A stretch of 64,000 nt of DNA from the NCBI GenBank assembly GCA_046704385.1, contig JBJKSB010000073.1:1-64000 (forward strand). Direction: 5' to 3'. The stretch's first letter is position 1. The number at the start of each line of letters is the position of its first letter. Positions 34,391 to 44,504 of the stretch are shown here, piece by piece. The stretch is from GH45 sp046704385 (GTDB lineage Bacteria > Bacteroidota > Bacteroidia > Bacteroidales > SZUA-534). Made by a program: the position numbers and the translations under genes. Under the pieces are notes generated by a model. That model made no database searches. It had not been told where the DNA came from and saw nothing but the letters and a program-made list of their open reading frames with translations.

Positions 34391-35377
34391 CTAATATGGA
34401 CCCCTGATGTTTGGCAAAATATTTTTCGAGTAATAATTATATAGGTCATTATGCAGCCTTTCAGGTAATTTCTCAATTCGGGCAATCCCGGTGTTTGCTT
34501 TTACCTGATTGGCGCTGCTGGCACCAGGAATAATGGTGCTTACAGCCTCATGATCCAGAATCCACCTAAGAGCTAATTGAACCATCGACAAATTTCCGGG
34601 TCTGAATTGCTTATCAATTTCATTTGCCAACTCCACTCCTTTTTCAAAAGGAATTCCTGCAAAAGTTTCCCCAACATTAAATGCAGCCCCATCGCGGTTA
34701 TAATTTCGATGATCCGATTCGGCAAACTTTGTGTTTTTATTAAATTTTCCTGACAATAAACCACTTGCCAGGGGTAACCTCACAATTATACCAATACCTT
34801 TTTCCTGAGCTTTTGGAAATAATTCGCCAATTAACTTCTGACGAAAAATATTGAATATTACCTGCAACGATAACAATCCTTCCTGTTGAATACAAATCAG
34901 TCCTTCTTCCACAGTTTCCACACTGGCTCCAAAGTTTTTAATTAAACCTTCGCTTTTAAGGTCACGAAGCCAATCAAAAACATGTCCTTTAACTAATTCC
35001 GATGTTGGAATACAATGCAATTGTACCAGGTCAAGCGACTCTACTCCTAATCGTTCCATGGATGCCATGATTGATTTTTTCATAACATCTTTAGTGTATT
35101 TGTCAGGATAGACATTATCGCCACGGCCAAATTTTGTGGCAACCCTTACCTGTTTTGCGGTGTTTTTTAAAAATTCACCAATAATTCGCTCACTTTTGCC
35201 CCCTCCGTAAACATCAGCAGTATCAAAAAAAGTGACACCATTATCCACTGCGGTATTTAATATCTCAAATCCTTTTTCGTTTGATATTCCATCACCCCAA
35301 TCGCCACCTAATTGCCAACATCCAAGCCCAATTTCGCTAACTTCAAAACCTTTTTTCCCAAGCCTGTTCTGCTTCAT
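34391..35377 (-). CDS. Aldo/keto reductase
   Basis: The 328-aa NADPH-dependent TIM-barrel oxidoreductase has the catalytic tetrad in view: Asp and Tyr in FFDTADVYGGGKSE (about residues 50-57), Lys in VRVATKFGRG (about 82) and His in LVQLHCIPTS (about 120). It has no signal peptide and acts in the cytoplasm. It is the third gene of the lacI-aguA-akr operon (30 bases after GH67) and so may reduce a sugar or uronate released from glucuronoxylan; the substrate is inferred from context only. Confidence 0.9.
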   Translation of the reverse strand: MKQNRLGKKGFEVSEIGLGCWQLGGDWGDGISNEKGFEILNTAVDNGVTFFDTADVYGGGKSERIIGEFLKNTAKQVRVATKFGRGDNVYPDKYTKDVMKKSIMASMERLGVESLDLVQLHCIPTSELVKGHVFDWLRDLKSEGLIKNFGASVETVEEGLICIQQEGLLSLQVIFNIFRQKLIGELFPKAQEKGIGIIVRLPLASGLLSGKFNKNTKFAESDHRNYNRDGAAFNVGETFAGIPFEKGVELANEIDKQFRPGNLSMVQLALRWILDHEAVSTIIPGASSANQVKANTGIARIEKLPERLHNDLYNYYSKNILPNIRGPY

Positions 35378-35407
35378 TATATTGAATTTAATTACTAAAA
35401 ATAAAAT

Positions 35408-37567
35408 TTATCGCTCTCGTATCCCGGGAACGTATCTCTTTTGTATGCTCTCATAATAATTCAGATCGTGATCGGGCTTCGACAAACCTTCCGGTATTGG
35501 CATTCCGGAAAACTGCTGGAAGTATAATACGCAGGCATCCCGCCACCAGGCTGCTTCTTTAGCCTGAATTTTTAACAATTCTCTTACGTGAACAAAGCGG
35601 TCGTTATCAATATAGGGTTTCAGGGTTTCCCATTGTTTTTGTTTTGCCACAACAGCCTGAACACCGTCATAATAATGATAACATAATTCATCCCACAATG
35701 TATTTCCCGATTTAAGTTTATAGGTCCATGGAACATGATGAAACCATAACAAATATTCTTCAGGACATGTTTTAAGATCGTTAAATTTATTGGCTACTTC
35801 AGGAAAATATTGCGACACTGCATCACTTCCTGTCTTTGAGCGATCGAAACCTACTCCATTTTCGTCAGCTTTGTGATAATAAACTGCTGTCCAATCAGGC
35901 CTTCCTCCTGTTACCCATGGACCCGGACCATAATGATGGTTCCTGGCCATAATATGATGCAGCCCAAGAGGAGTCATATAATTCACCAAATCCTCGCGTG
36001 AACTTAACATCATAGTTTCAGCCGTATCAATAAAAGTTTTATTAGTTGTGAATGTCATTTTAAGCCATTCCTCTGCAATTTGTCCGGATGATAAATCCGG
36101 ATTCCAGGCCAATCGTCCATAAGCATACCAATTAGCCTGGGCAAAAGGATGACCACACCAGTTTATTTCATTACCGATATTTGCCACCCCTGCAATTCCT
36201 GATGTACTATGATTATCGAGTTTTCCTTCAATTATTTTAGCAACCGTTGAACCCTTTCCTTTGGCATAGGTATCGGCATCAAGCACTTCTTTAAATAAAG
36301 GAGCTTCATAAAACAAATGGGTTGCATCACCTGTATATTCCTGGGTAATCTGAAATTCCATCATCAACGGAGTTTCGGGCATAGCTCCGAATAGAGGATG
36401 AAAAGGCTCACGGGGCTGAAAATCGATAGGACCGTTTTTCACCTGAATCAACACATTTTTCCTGAATTTGCCATCAAGAGGCTTAAACTCATTATATGCT
36501 TGTTTGGCCCTGTCGTCGGGTACTTCGTGGCTGTAAACAAACGCTCTCCACATAACAATTCCTCCATATGGTCCCACTGCATCAGCGAGCATGTTAGCTC
36601 CATCAGCATGTGTCCGATTGTAATCCTGGGGACCCGGCTGCCCTTCAGAATTGGCTTTAACCAAAAAACCACCAAAGTCAGGAATTGCAGCATAAATTTC
36701 TTTGGCCTTAGCTTTCCACCATTGCTGAACATCTTTATCCAGCGGATCAGCAGTTTCCAGTCCTCCTATTTCCTTTGGTGCACTAAAACGGGCTGTCAGG
36801 TACACTTGTATACCATAAGGACGGAGGGCCCCTGCCAATGCTTCCAGTTTTTGAATATATTCGGCCGTCAATACCAATGCATTGGCATTTACATTGGTAA
36901 CCACCGTTCCGTTTATACCAATTGATGCATTGGCCCTGGCATAATCGATATAGCGTGGATCAATATAATCAGGAAGTTTATGCCAGTCCCATATCGAAAA
37001 GCCTGCGAATCCCCTTTCAATGGTCCGGTCAAGATTATCCCAGTGGTTCAAAACCCTATGTTCAATTTTGGGAACTGATGTTAAATTCAAAGTATCAGTA
37101 TTGGAATGCTCCTGCAACAGGTTTAAAAACCTGAAACTCCCGTAAAGTACTCCTATATCCGTATTTGCTGTAATTACTATCAGGTCGGCATCCTGGTTTT
37201 TTTTGTGAGTAATTAAAAATCCTTCGGCACCCAATTTTTTAACAGCTTCCTTTACATCTATGTTTGCTATTTCAGCCAAATCAGATGCCTTTCCAATTAA
37301 AACAGTGGTACTGGCAGTAAAATTCCCGTTAACCTGTGGTGTTTTATCAATAAGTCCATTTATCCCCCTGTTTAATTCACTCTGAACAGCATCGAGCGTA
37401 GCTGAATTACCTAAAACACTTACATTATCCAACACCTTGGAATATTTTTCTAATAATACAGAATCATTTACTTTAGCGTAGCGTAACCAAAGGTTGTATC
37501 CATTTTCAGCTGAAGCTGTAAAAAACAGGATACTAAACAATAAAAAGGTAAAAATTTGCTTACTCAT
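35408..37567 (-). CDS. aguA: Alpha-glucuronidase, GH67
   Basis: The 719-aa enzyme removes (4-O-methyl)glucuronic acid from the non-reducing end of xylo-oligosaccharides. A signal peptide (MSKQIFTFLLFSILFFTASA) places it in the periplasm. Domains are the N-terminal alpha/beta domain (about 25-150), the TIM barrel (about 150-480: HRVLNHWDNLDRTIERGFAG) with the general acid Glu308 in VKANSEGQPGP and the carboxylate pair region further on (RDH-like DRAKQAYN, and LMMEFQITQEYTGD near residue 405), and the helical C-terminal domain. Length is normal for the family. Its start overlaps the lacI stop by eight bases. Confidence 0.95.
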   Translation of the reverse strand: MSKQIFTFLLFSILFFTASAENGYNLWLRYAKVNDSVLLEKYSKVLDNVSVLGNSATLDAVQSELNRGINGLIDKTPQVNGNFTASTTVLIGKASDLAEIANIDVKEAVKKLGAEGFLITHKKNQDADLIVITANTDIGVLYGSFRFLNLLQEHSNTDTLNLTSVPKIEHRVLNHWDNLDRTIERGFAGFSIWDWHKLPDYIDPRYIDYARANASIGINGTVVTNVNANALVLTAEYIQKLEALAGALRPYGIQVYLTARFSAPKEIGGLETADPLDKDVQQWWKAKAKEIYAAIPDFGGFLVKANSEGQPGPQDYNRTHADGANMLADAVGPYGGIVMWRAFVYSHEVPDDRAKQAYNEFKPLDGKFRKNVLIQVKNGPIDFQPREPFHPLFGAMPETPLMMEFQITQEYTGDATHLFYEAPLFKEVLDADTYAKGKGSTVAKIIEGKLDNHSTSGIAGVANIGNEINWCGHPFAQANWYAYGRLAWNPDLSSGQIAEEWLKMTFTTNKTFIDTAETMMLSSREDLVNYMTPLGLHHIMARNHHYGPGPWVTGGRPDWTAVYYHKADENGVGFDRSKTGSDAVSQYFPEVANKFNDLKTCPEEYLLWFHHVPWTYKLKSGNTLWDELCYHYYDGVQAVVAKQKQWETLKPYIDNDRFVHVRELLKIQAKEAAWWRDACVLYFQQFSGMPIPEGLSKPDHDLNYYESIQKRYVPGIRER

Positions 37568-38594
37568 GAGGTATATTTTTTATTGATGACTGACGAACAA
37601 CCAAATCTGATTTCAGTACGTTGTGATTGATCAGATTTATATTACTATTTCCTAAAATATGTTCAATTAAATGATTAGTAACCATGGAACCCAACTCAAA
37701 AGCCGGATAATTTACAGAACTCAATTCGGGCGATATAATTTCGCAAATGGGGTCATTATTAAAGCCAACCAGGGCAATGTCATCAGGAACGTTATAGCCA
37801 AGCCTTTGCAACTCAGACATACAACCAATAGCCATCTGGTCATTAGCTGCAAATATTCCATCAACCTGTATCTTATTCTCAAATATAATGTTGGCAGCCT
37901 TCTTTCCCGATTCAAATTCAAGCACATCCATAGCAATTACCATCCCCTTGTTCTGAAGCTCAGCATCAGCTATGGCCTTATAAAATCCATTCAACCGTTT
38001 GGCATAGGTATAACTTTTTGTTTCCAGCGTAAGATGAATCAGATTTCTACAGCCATTGTCGATCAGATGCTGGGTTGCCTTGTATCCGGCTTCAAAATTA
38101 TCAATCATATAGGTTGAAAAGTCAGGACTGTCAGGCGTACGATCAAAAAATACAACGGGTATACCCTTTGATACAAAAGGCTTGAAATGAAGCGTAGAAT
38201 CGGTACTTTGCGAAAGTGAAACGATTAAACCATCCACTCTTTTTTTAAACATTGATTTCGCATTTGACTTTTCTTTTTCCATATCTTCGAGCGACTGACT
38301 GATTAAAAGGCTATACCCCTTACTTGCAGCTATTTTCTCAGCTCCGGCCAAACATCGTGAAATAAACTTACTATCCAGTTTAGGTACAATTACCCCAATG
38401 GTTTTTGTATCCTGATTCCGAAGATTTGATGCGAATGTATTCGTTTGATATCCAACCTTATCGGCATATTCCATTACCCTTTCGCGGGTTAATTTATTAA
38501 TCAACTTGTTATCGTTAAGAGCCCGGCTTACTGTTGATGGCGACAAATGCAATTCTTTTGCTATGTCATATATGGTAACTTCTTTTTCGGCCAT
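37560..38594 (-). CDS. LacI-family transcriptional repressor
   Basis: The 344-aa regulator has the LacI HTH (residues 4-30: VTIYDIAKELHLSPSTVSRA) and hinge, then a periplasmic-binding-like ligand domain (TIGVIVPKLDSKFISRCLAG, VVFFDRTPDS, GIFAANDQMAIGC). Because it leads aguA and the reductase gene, its ligand should be a xylan-derived sugar or uronate. A palindromic LacI-type operator (TGCAATCGGTTGCA, 38640-38653) lies 46 bases upstream of its start, consistent with autoregulation and with control of the divergent HTCS gene. Confidence 0.94.
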   Translation of the reverse strand: MAEKEVTIYDIAKELHLSPSTVSRALNDNKLINKLTRERVMEYADKVGYQTNTFASNLRNQDTKTIGVIVPKLDSKFISRCLAGAEKIAASKGYSLLISQSLEDMEKEKSNAKSMFKKRVDGLIVSLSQSTDSTLHFKPFVSKGIPVVFFDRTPDSPDFSTYMIDNFEAGYKATQHLIDNGCRNLIHLTLETKSYTYAKRLNGFYKAIADAELQNKGMVIAMDVLEFESGKKAANIIFENKIQVDGIFAANDQMAIGCMSELQRLGYNVPDDIALVGFNNDPICEIISPELSSVNYPAFELGSMVTNHLIEHILGNSNINLINHNVLKSDLVVRQSSIKNIPHE

Positions 38595-38611
38595 TAATTA
38601 TTGTTTTGAAG

Positions 38612-38619
38612 CAAAAATA
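38612..38619 (-). promoter_or_regulatory. -7 promoter box of the lacI-aguA-akr operon
   Basis: The minus strand reads TATTTTTG (TAnnTTTG). A TTG within the operator palindrome lies 22 bases upstream and could be the -33 element, so repressor binding would mask it. Confidence 0.5.
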
Positions 38620-38639
38620 ACAATTTTTGCAATATTACT

Positions 38640-38653
38640 TGCAATCGGTTGCA
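38640..38653. promoter_or_regulatory. LacI-type operator between lacI and the HTCS gene
   Basis: TGCAATCGGTTGCA has perfect five-base arms (TGCAA/TTGCA) around a CG-containing centre, the classic LacI/GalR operator form. It is 46 bases upstream of the lacI ATG and 32 bases upstream of the HTCS -7 box, so it can control both divergent genes. Confidence 0.7.
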
Positions 38654-38685
38654 TTTTTTAATTAAAAACACAATCTTTGTATTGT

Positions 38686-38693
38686 TATATTTG
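38686..38693 (+). promoter_or_regulatory. -7 promoter box of the HTCS gene
   Basis: TATATTTG is a perfect TAnnTTTG box. It lies 35 bases upstream of the TTG start at 38729 and supports that start. Confidence 0.6.
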
Positions 38694-38728
38694 CAAAACA
38701 ACATTATAATAACTTAAAACGCAAACTT

Positions 38729-41700
38729 TTGACTAAAGGTAAAATCATTGGAACAGCAATATTATATATGGTTTTAACCGTAAACCATCTGTTCTCACAA
38801 ACTACCAGTTTTTTTTCTGATTATAGGTTCAATACCATTTCAACTGACGAGGGTTTGCTGCAATCATCAGTATTATGCATGGTTCAGGACCATAATGGAT
38901 TTATCTGGATGGGTACCAAATACGGGATAAACCGTTACGACGGGTACAAACTTAATTCATTTAAATATAATCCTGAAGACACAAACAGCCTGAGTGCCAA
39001 TGAAATTATAAAATTATTAATCGACCATAATGGCGATATCCTGGTGGGTACAAGGGGCGGTGGTTTAAGCAAATATATTTATAATAAAAATGTGTTTACC
39101 CGCATCCGGGAGATTCCCGGAAATGTATCGGTTAATGCAATTTACGAGGATACAAACAATAATTTATATATCGGAACAACATCAGGATTTTACAAAGGCT
39201 ATCTGGATTCAATTTCAGGTGAATATTCTTTCGAGAACCTTTCAAAAAATTCCATTTACAATAATTCAGCCCATCAGTTGATATCTACCAATAAAAGGAT
39301 GGTAAGCGTTGTTTCTGTTTTAATGGAATCACCCACCCAATTTATTTTGGGAACCGAAGACGGCCTGTTCAGATTTAATCCTCAAAGCCGCATTTTTACT
39401 GAAATTGATTTGTATAAGGTACGAAATACCAAAATTACTTCCATTTTAAAAAATAAGCAGAACAAATATTTCATAGGCAGTTCAGAGGGATTGGCAATTA
39501 TCGATTCATCAAACCATACTGGTAATTTTACTACATACTACGATATTTTGCAACCCAAAAACCGTAAACTGGATGTAAACTGGGTTAACCAGATTATTTT
39601 AGATAACGATGGAAATCTTTGGGGAGGAACACGTGGCGGAGGACTGTTCAGGATTAACTCCAACGGTGAATTGAAAGTATTTTCGAGTAACAGTACCATT
39701 GGGTACATAAGAGATAATGTAATCAATTCGTTGCTTATTGATAACACCGGAGTTTTATGGCTTGGTACCGAAAGCCGGGGGTGTAATACGGTTGATTTAT
39801 ATCGGAAAAAATTTAAACATATTGAGGTTAACTATAATTCAGGAAAATCGAACCTTGAACACCAGGTAACAGCCATAACAGGTGATGGGAAAAACACGGT
39901 TTGGATTGGAACCGCCTTTAACGGAATAAATAAACTTACTAAAAAGCCCGGCGGAATATATGAATATGAAGCGAATGAGTCGTTTAATTCACTGGTTAAT
40001 ATGCCCACCAACGAAATAATTTCATTATACGCCGACAATGAGGAAAATCTATGGGTGGGTATGGCAGTAAATAACCTTATCAGGATTCATCAAAACAAAA
40101 AGGTTGATATTATACCCACTGGTGGATTTGTTTTTTCAATTTTTGAAGATAATTATCATGATATCTGGTATGGAACCTGGGGAAATGGTTTTGGGAAAGT
40201 TAATATTTCAGATAACAGTACCTTGAAATTTTCATCAGGCGATAATAATTATCAGAGCCTTAGCAACGATATCGTTTTATGTATGGCCGAAGATGATGAA
40301 GATAATCTTTGGGTGGGTACCAAAGGAGGTGGCATTAATATAGCCCCGATAAGCATACTAAACCAGGGACAGAGTAATTTTGTTAATTATGTATATAATC
40401 CCGACGACTCATTAAGTATCAGCAATAACGATATCAACTGTATTTTTCGTTCTCAAAAAGGAGATTTTTGGGTGGGCACCAGTAATGGTCTCAACAAAGT
40501 AATAATACCAAAGAACTCCGGAGACCAAGCTGTATTGCAGGGCAAAATCAAATTTGAGGCGTATTATGAAAGCGATGGTTTGCCTAATAATGTTGTATAT
40601 GGTATTCTGGATGATGCTGAGGGTAATTTATGGATAAGTACATTAAACGGTCTCTCAAAATTTGACCCTGTTGAGAAAAAGTTTACCAATTTTACTTCAA
40701 CCGATGGGTTGCAGGCTAATGAATTTCATGCTAACGGTTATTATAAAGCCAGCAATAAAGAGTTGTACTTTGGAGGTGTAAACGGGGTAACTCAGTTTAA
40801 TCCTGAGGAGATAAAACCTAATCCTTATTTATCAAAAGTGGTTATCACATCGTTAAAAGTTTATGATGAAGATGTTAGACCCAACCAAAAAGTACGCGAC
40901 AGAGTAATTCTTACCGAAGATATTACCAATACCCATCATATTACGCTAAGCCCTAAACACAAAGAATTTTCACTTGAGTTTTCGGCCATGCATTTTTCCA
41001 ACACAGCTAATGTAAAATATGCCTATCGGTTAGTCGGTTTTAACGATGAGTGGAGAATTATTGGTAATAACCTTCACTCGGCAAGTTATACAAATATTTA
41101 TGAGGGAAATTATATATTCCAGGTAAAGGCAACCAATAACGACGGGGTTTGGAACGATAATTATGCCCAACTAAGCATTACTATTCTGCCGCCCTTCTGG
41201 CGAAAACCTATATTTTTTGTATTTTATTTCCTGACTATTCTGATATTACTATTTTTCTTCCGAAAGTATTCGTTAATTGCCATTACTGAAAAAAATAAGC
41301 TTAAAATTGAAGCCCTCGAACGGAAGAAAATAGTAGAGATGACTGAATCAAAAATGCGGTTTTTTACTAATATTTCGCATGAAATCAGAACTCCTTTAAC
41401 CCTTATATACAGTCCGCTTGAACGTATAATCAACCAGGCAAATCTGGATGAAGAAACGCGGACAAGTATAAATCTGATCCGTAAAAATGTAGTACGGCTG
41501 CTTACCTTAACCAACCAATTACTACAATTGCGAAAAATTGATATCGGGCTGCTCGAACCGGGTTTCGAAAAGGTGAAAATTATTCCATATGTACAGGATA
41601 TACTTGAGTACTTTGGTCATCAAACCAAACGAAAAGCTATAAATATTGTATTTAATCCTGACGAAAACCTGGCCAACGAAGTCATTTGGATCGATAAAGA

Positions 41701-42976
41701 AATGATTACCACAGCATTGTACAACCTGTTGTCGAATGCTTTCAAATACTCAAAAAACAAAGGAAAAATAATTGTATCGCTGACTGTAACAGATAATAAA
41801 ACTGTTACATCTGTTAAAAGATTTAAAAATAACAGACCCGTTCAAAATTATCTTTTAATCGAAATTACAGATAATGGAATTGGTATCCCGCAAAAAGAGT
41901 TAAGCCACATATTCCATAGGTTTTATCAAAGCCAGAACAGTAATAAAACCGAACATGGCGGATCGGGAATCGGATTATCAATAGTAAAAGAATATATTGA
42001 GTTACATCAGGGTTCCGTAAAAGCCTCAAGTACTGAAGGTAAAGGAACTACTATGAAGGTTTACCTTCCACTTGGTGAGCAACATTTCCCTGCCAGCCTG
42101 AAAAAAGACTTAAGTGTTGTTGACAAACGAAAACATATCAACGAATTACTGCCTGAAATTCAGGAAACCAATGATAATATGAACGTTAATCATGAAAATG
42201 AAAGCAACCATAAACCATATCTTCTGATTGTTGATGATGATACTGATATGCTTAGTTTTCTGTCGAACCATTTTAACGGAAAATACAAAATAAGAACGGC
42301 ATTAAATGGTAAAGATGCCTTAAGCTTAATTAAAAAAGACACCCCCGATTTGTTAATTTCAGATATTATGATGCCAGAAATTGATGGCGTTGAACTTTGC
42401 GATACGATAAAAAATGAGGTGGAAACCAGCCATATTCCGGTTATTTTACTAACAGCAAAAGCCGGCGACGATAATATTATTGATGGGTATGAAAAAGGTG
42501 CCGACCGCTATATCAGTAAACCTTTTTCATTAAATGTTCTTGAGGCCCAGGTTGCCCAGTTACTTTCAACCCGCAGGCATTTAATTGATTTATACAGTAA
42601 AAAAATATTGTTAAAACCAAAAGACATTACAATCACTTCACTTGATGAAAAATTCCTTTCAAAACTAATTGATATTATTGAAGATAATTTAGGTGATCCG
42701 GATTTTGATGTAGCCCTGATGGTTGACAAAATGAATATGTCGCACTCGGCAGTACTTAAAAAACTTAAAGCATTAACCAATACTTCATTGGTTGATTTTG
42801 TAAGGCGCCACAGGTTAAATAAGGCTGCAATGATATTCCAGCAACAAAAAATACCGGTTAGCGAGGTGGCCTATATGGTAGGGTTCTCCGATCCAAAATA
42901 CTTTAGTAAATGCTTTAATAAGCAATTTGGGCGAACACCATCAGAATACGTACAAAACCCCGTGATTGAAAATTAA
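38729..42976 (+). CDS. Hybrid two-component system sensor/regulator (HTCS)
   Basis: The 1415-aa inner-membrane protein combines sensor, kinase and regulator. It has a signal anchor (about residues 5-24), a periplasmic two-bladed-propeller Reg_prop region (about 35-700, many NLWVGT/GGGL repeats), a Y_Y_Y domain (about 760-825) and TM (about 828-848). Cytoplasmic parts are HisKA with His884 (SHEIRTP), HATPase (DNGIGIP near 1050, GGSGIGLSIV), a receiver with phospho-Asp1212 (ISDIMMPEIDG) and a C-terminal AraC HTH (about 1310-1410). It starts at TTG: no in-frame ATG gives a complete signal sequence and a promoter box sits just upstream. It should sense a xylan oligosaccharide and activate susCD and neighbours. 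Confidence 0.95.
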   Translation: MTKGKIIGTAILYMVLTVNHLFSQTTSFFSDYRFNTISTDEGLLQSSVLCMVQDHNGFIWMGTKYGINRYDGYKLNSFKYNPEDTNSLSANEIIKLLIDHNGDILVGTRGGGLSKYIYNKNVFTRIREIPGNVSVNAIYEDTNNNLYIGTTSGFYKGYLDSISGEYSFENLSKNSIYNNSAHQLISTNKRMVSVVSVLMESPTQFILGTEDGLFRFNPQSRIFTEIDLYKVRNTKITSILKNKQNKYFIGSSEGLAIIDSSNHTGNFTTYYDILQPKNRKLDVNWVNQIILDNDGNLWGGTRGGGLFRINSNGELKVFSSNSTIGYIRDNVINSLLIDNTGVLWLGTESRGCNTVDLYRKKFKHIEVNYNSGKSNLEHQVTAITGDGKNTVWIGTAFNGINKLTKKPGGIYEYEANESFNSLVNMPTNEIISLYADNEENLWVGMAVNNLIRIHQNKKVDIIPTGGFVFSIFEDNYHDIWYGTWGNGFGKVNISDNSTLKFSSGDNNYQSLSNDIVLCMAEDDEDNLWVGTKGGGINIAPISILNQGQSNFVNYVYNPDDSLSISNNDINCIFRSQKGDFWVGTSNGLNKVIIPKNSGDQAVLQGKIKFEAYYESDGLPNNVVYGILDDAEGNLWISTLNGLSKFDPVEKKFTNFTSTDGLQANEFHANGYYKASNKELYFGGVNGVTQFNPEEIKPNPYLSKVVITSLKVYDEDVRPNQKVRDRVILTEDITNTHHITLSPKHKEFSLEFSAMHFSNTANVKYAYRLVGFNDEWRIIGNNLHSASYTNIYEGNYIFQVKATNNDGVWNDNYAQLSITILPPFWRKPIFFVFYFLTILILLFFFRKYSLIAITEKNKLKIEALERKKIVEMTESKMRFFTNISHEIRTPLTLIYSPLERIINQANLDEETRTSINLIRKNVVRLLTLTNQLLQLRKIDIGLLEPGFEKVKIIPYVQDILEYFGHQTKRKAINIVFNPDENLANEVIWIDKEMITTALYNLLSNAFKYSKNKGKIIVSLTVTDNKTVTSVKRFKNNRPVQNYLLIEITDNGIGIPQKELSHIFHRFYQSQNSNKTEHGGSGIGLSIVKEYIELHQGSVKASSTEGKGTTMKVYLPLGEQHFPASLKKDLSVVDKRKHINELLPEIQETNDNMNVNHENESNHKPYLLIVDDDTDMLSFLSNHFNGKYKIRTALNGKDALSLIKKDTPDLLISDIMMPEIDGVELCDTIKNEVETSHIPVILLTAKAGDDNIIDGYEKGADRYISKPFSLNVLEAQVAQLLSTRRHLIDLYSKKILLKPKDITITSLDEKFLSKLIDIIEDNLGDPDFDVALMVDKMNMSHSAVLKKLKALTNTSLVDFVRRHRLNKAAMIFQQQKIPVSEVAYMVGFSDPKYFSKCFNKQFGRTPSEYVQNPVIEN

Positions 42977-43007
42977 TTTAGTGTATACTATAGTCAGTAT
43001 TCATTCC

Positions 43008-43475
43008 TCATTTATCATACTTTATCCTTAACCTGCTTATTCTCCCTAGCACTACTAATAATTCATCTGGTATTTCACCCGGCTCAGGGACGTAAATGCC
43101 ACATGAGTCCGAATTAGTGTTTAATTTATACTTAAAAAAAGTCGACGGATAATCTGTAGGTTTATCAGGTCCAAAACCGTAATCTTTAAGTTTGATGGCA
43201 CTTAAATTCTCAATTTCATATTTAAGCGAGTCTGCTTCTTTTGCTAAAAGTACGCATCTTTTAGTTCTTTCAAATGTTTCAGGAATTTCTCTAATTTCAT
43301 GAATAGTCATTACCCCAGTCGAATCAATATTCAACTCGTACCCCCAACCAGTCCATCCACTTCCTTCAGAATAATATACATTGAGATCATTATTAATGAA
43401 GGGTGGAATTTCGGTTCTTTCTTTCTTGCACCCGATAATAAACATTACAATTAAAATACAGAATACTGTTTTCAT
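43008..43475 (-). CDS. Hypothetical lipoprotein, 155 aa
   Basis: The protein has a type II signal peptide with lipobox FIIGC (Cys16) and a body of mixed beta character (YYSEGSGWTGWGYELNIDST). I recognise no family. It ends 31 bases from the HTCS gene, to which it is convergent. A second envelope gene (transglutaminase-like) lies 75 bases upstream on the same strand. Confidence 0.7.
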   Translation of the reverse strand: MKTVFCILIVMFIIGCKKERTEIPPFINNDLNVYYSEGSGWTGWGYELNIDSTGVMTIHEIREIPETFERTKRCVLLAKEADSLKYEIENLSAIKLKDYGFGPDKPTDYPSTFFKYKLNTNSDSCGIYVPEPGEIPDELLVVLGRISRLRIKYDK

Positions 43476-43550
43476 TTTTAACTGATTTAAAACCGTGAAA
43501 GTCGTACTAAAATTACGCTTAAATGTTTTTAATAATATATATTTTCTACT

Positions 43551-44504
43551 CTATTTTCTTTCCAATTTATATGCAACAAAAGAAATATAATTAATATAAA
43601 TAGTCAAATACATTCCCTTACCCGGTTTTATATCATAATAACATAAATCGCCATCTATTTTTGGCTCAATTTTTTGTGATTTTTTCTCATTATTAAATTT
43701 AAAACTCACTGTTTCATATTTACTATTTTTCATTATTAATTGAATATTACTATCTTTTTTAACTTTAATTATCCCATTTTCAGGTTTAATAATTTTAATC
43801 TCAGATTTAAAATAGTCACGATAATATAATGGCAAGTCAGCAAACTCTTTATTTGTTTTTTTTATTAATATCCAATCGGGGTTTTTAGGATAGTGATTTA
43901 AAAAAAAAATTTCGGGGTCGGTAAAAAAATATATATCAGTAAAATCCTGAATGAAATGTCTGCTTTTATTATCTGTATAACCGGCACCCCAGGTAACATC
44001 AATTAATCTCCATTTTCCGTTAATATAAACAGCATTCCATGCATGGTCTGAACTTTTTGGAATTTTACCAATATCGATATTTTTGGTTTTTGACGTACCT
44101 CTTATAATTTCACATTCAACTGATGTCAAATCGCATAGTATCTTAAATAAAGTTGCGTATCCCTCACAAACAGCTTTTTTGCTTTTTAATGTTTTTAAAG
44201 CCAAATCCTCTCTCAACTTTTGTTCTTTCAGAAGTTTCTCTTCTTGCGATTTGTAAGTGTAATGGTTTATTTTCTTCTTTATATCAAATCCGTATGATAC
44301 ATTTAACGCAATCCATGTATAAATTGCCCTTGTTTTTGTCTCAGAAGTTTTAAAATCATTATTTATTAAATCAGCTAGTTTTTCCGGCTTATTAAAGGAA
44401 TTTGGATAGCCTTTTACAATTTCATCAACACTATTATAGTCCTGAGAAAAAACTGTCTGGGTAGACAAAATCAGAAGTATTATGATTTGCGAAATCGTTC
44501 TCAT
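43551..44504 (-). CDS. Exported transglutaminase-like protein
   Basis: The 317-aa periplasmic protein has a signal peptide (MRTISQIIILLILSTQTVFSQ) and a transglutaminase-like/cysteine-protease core with the triad visible: Cys in KKAVCEGYATLF (about residue 125), His in SSDHAWNAVYI (about 160) and Asp in WRLIDVTWGAG (about 175). A beta-rich C-terminal domain (about 215-317) follows. Related Bacteroidota proteins are thought to act on peptides or crosslinks at the envelope, but no substrate is known. The frame extends nine codons to 44531; ATG 44504 gives a proper signal peptide. Confidence 0.85.
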   Translation of the reverse strand: MRTISQIIILLILSTQTVFSQDYNSVDEIVKGYPNSFNKPEKLADLINNDFKTSETKTRAIYTWIALNVSYGFDIKKKINHYTYKSQEEKLLKEQKLREDLALKTLKSKKAVCEGYATLFKILCDLTSVECEIIRGTSKTKNIDIGKIPKSSDHAWNAVYINGKWRLIDVTWGAGYTDNKSRHFIQDFTDIYFFTDPEIFFLNHYPKNPDWILIKKTNKEFADLPLYYRDYFKSEIKIIKPENGIIKVKKDSNIQLIMKNSKYETVSFKFNNEKKSQKIEPKIDGDLCYYDIKPGKGMYLTIYINYISFVAYKLERK

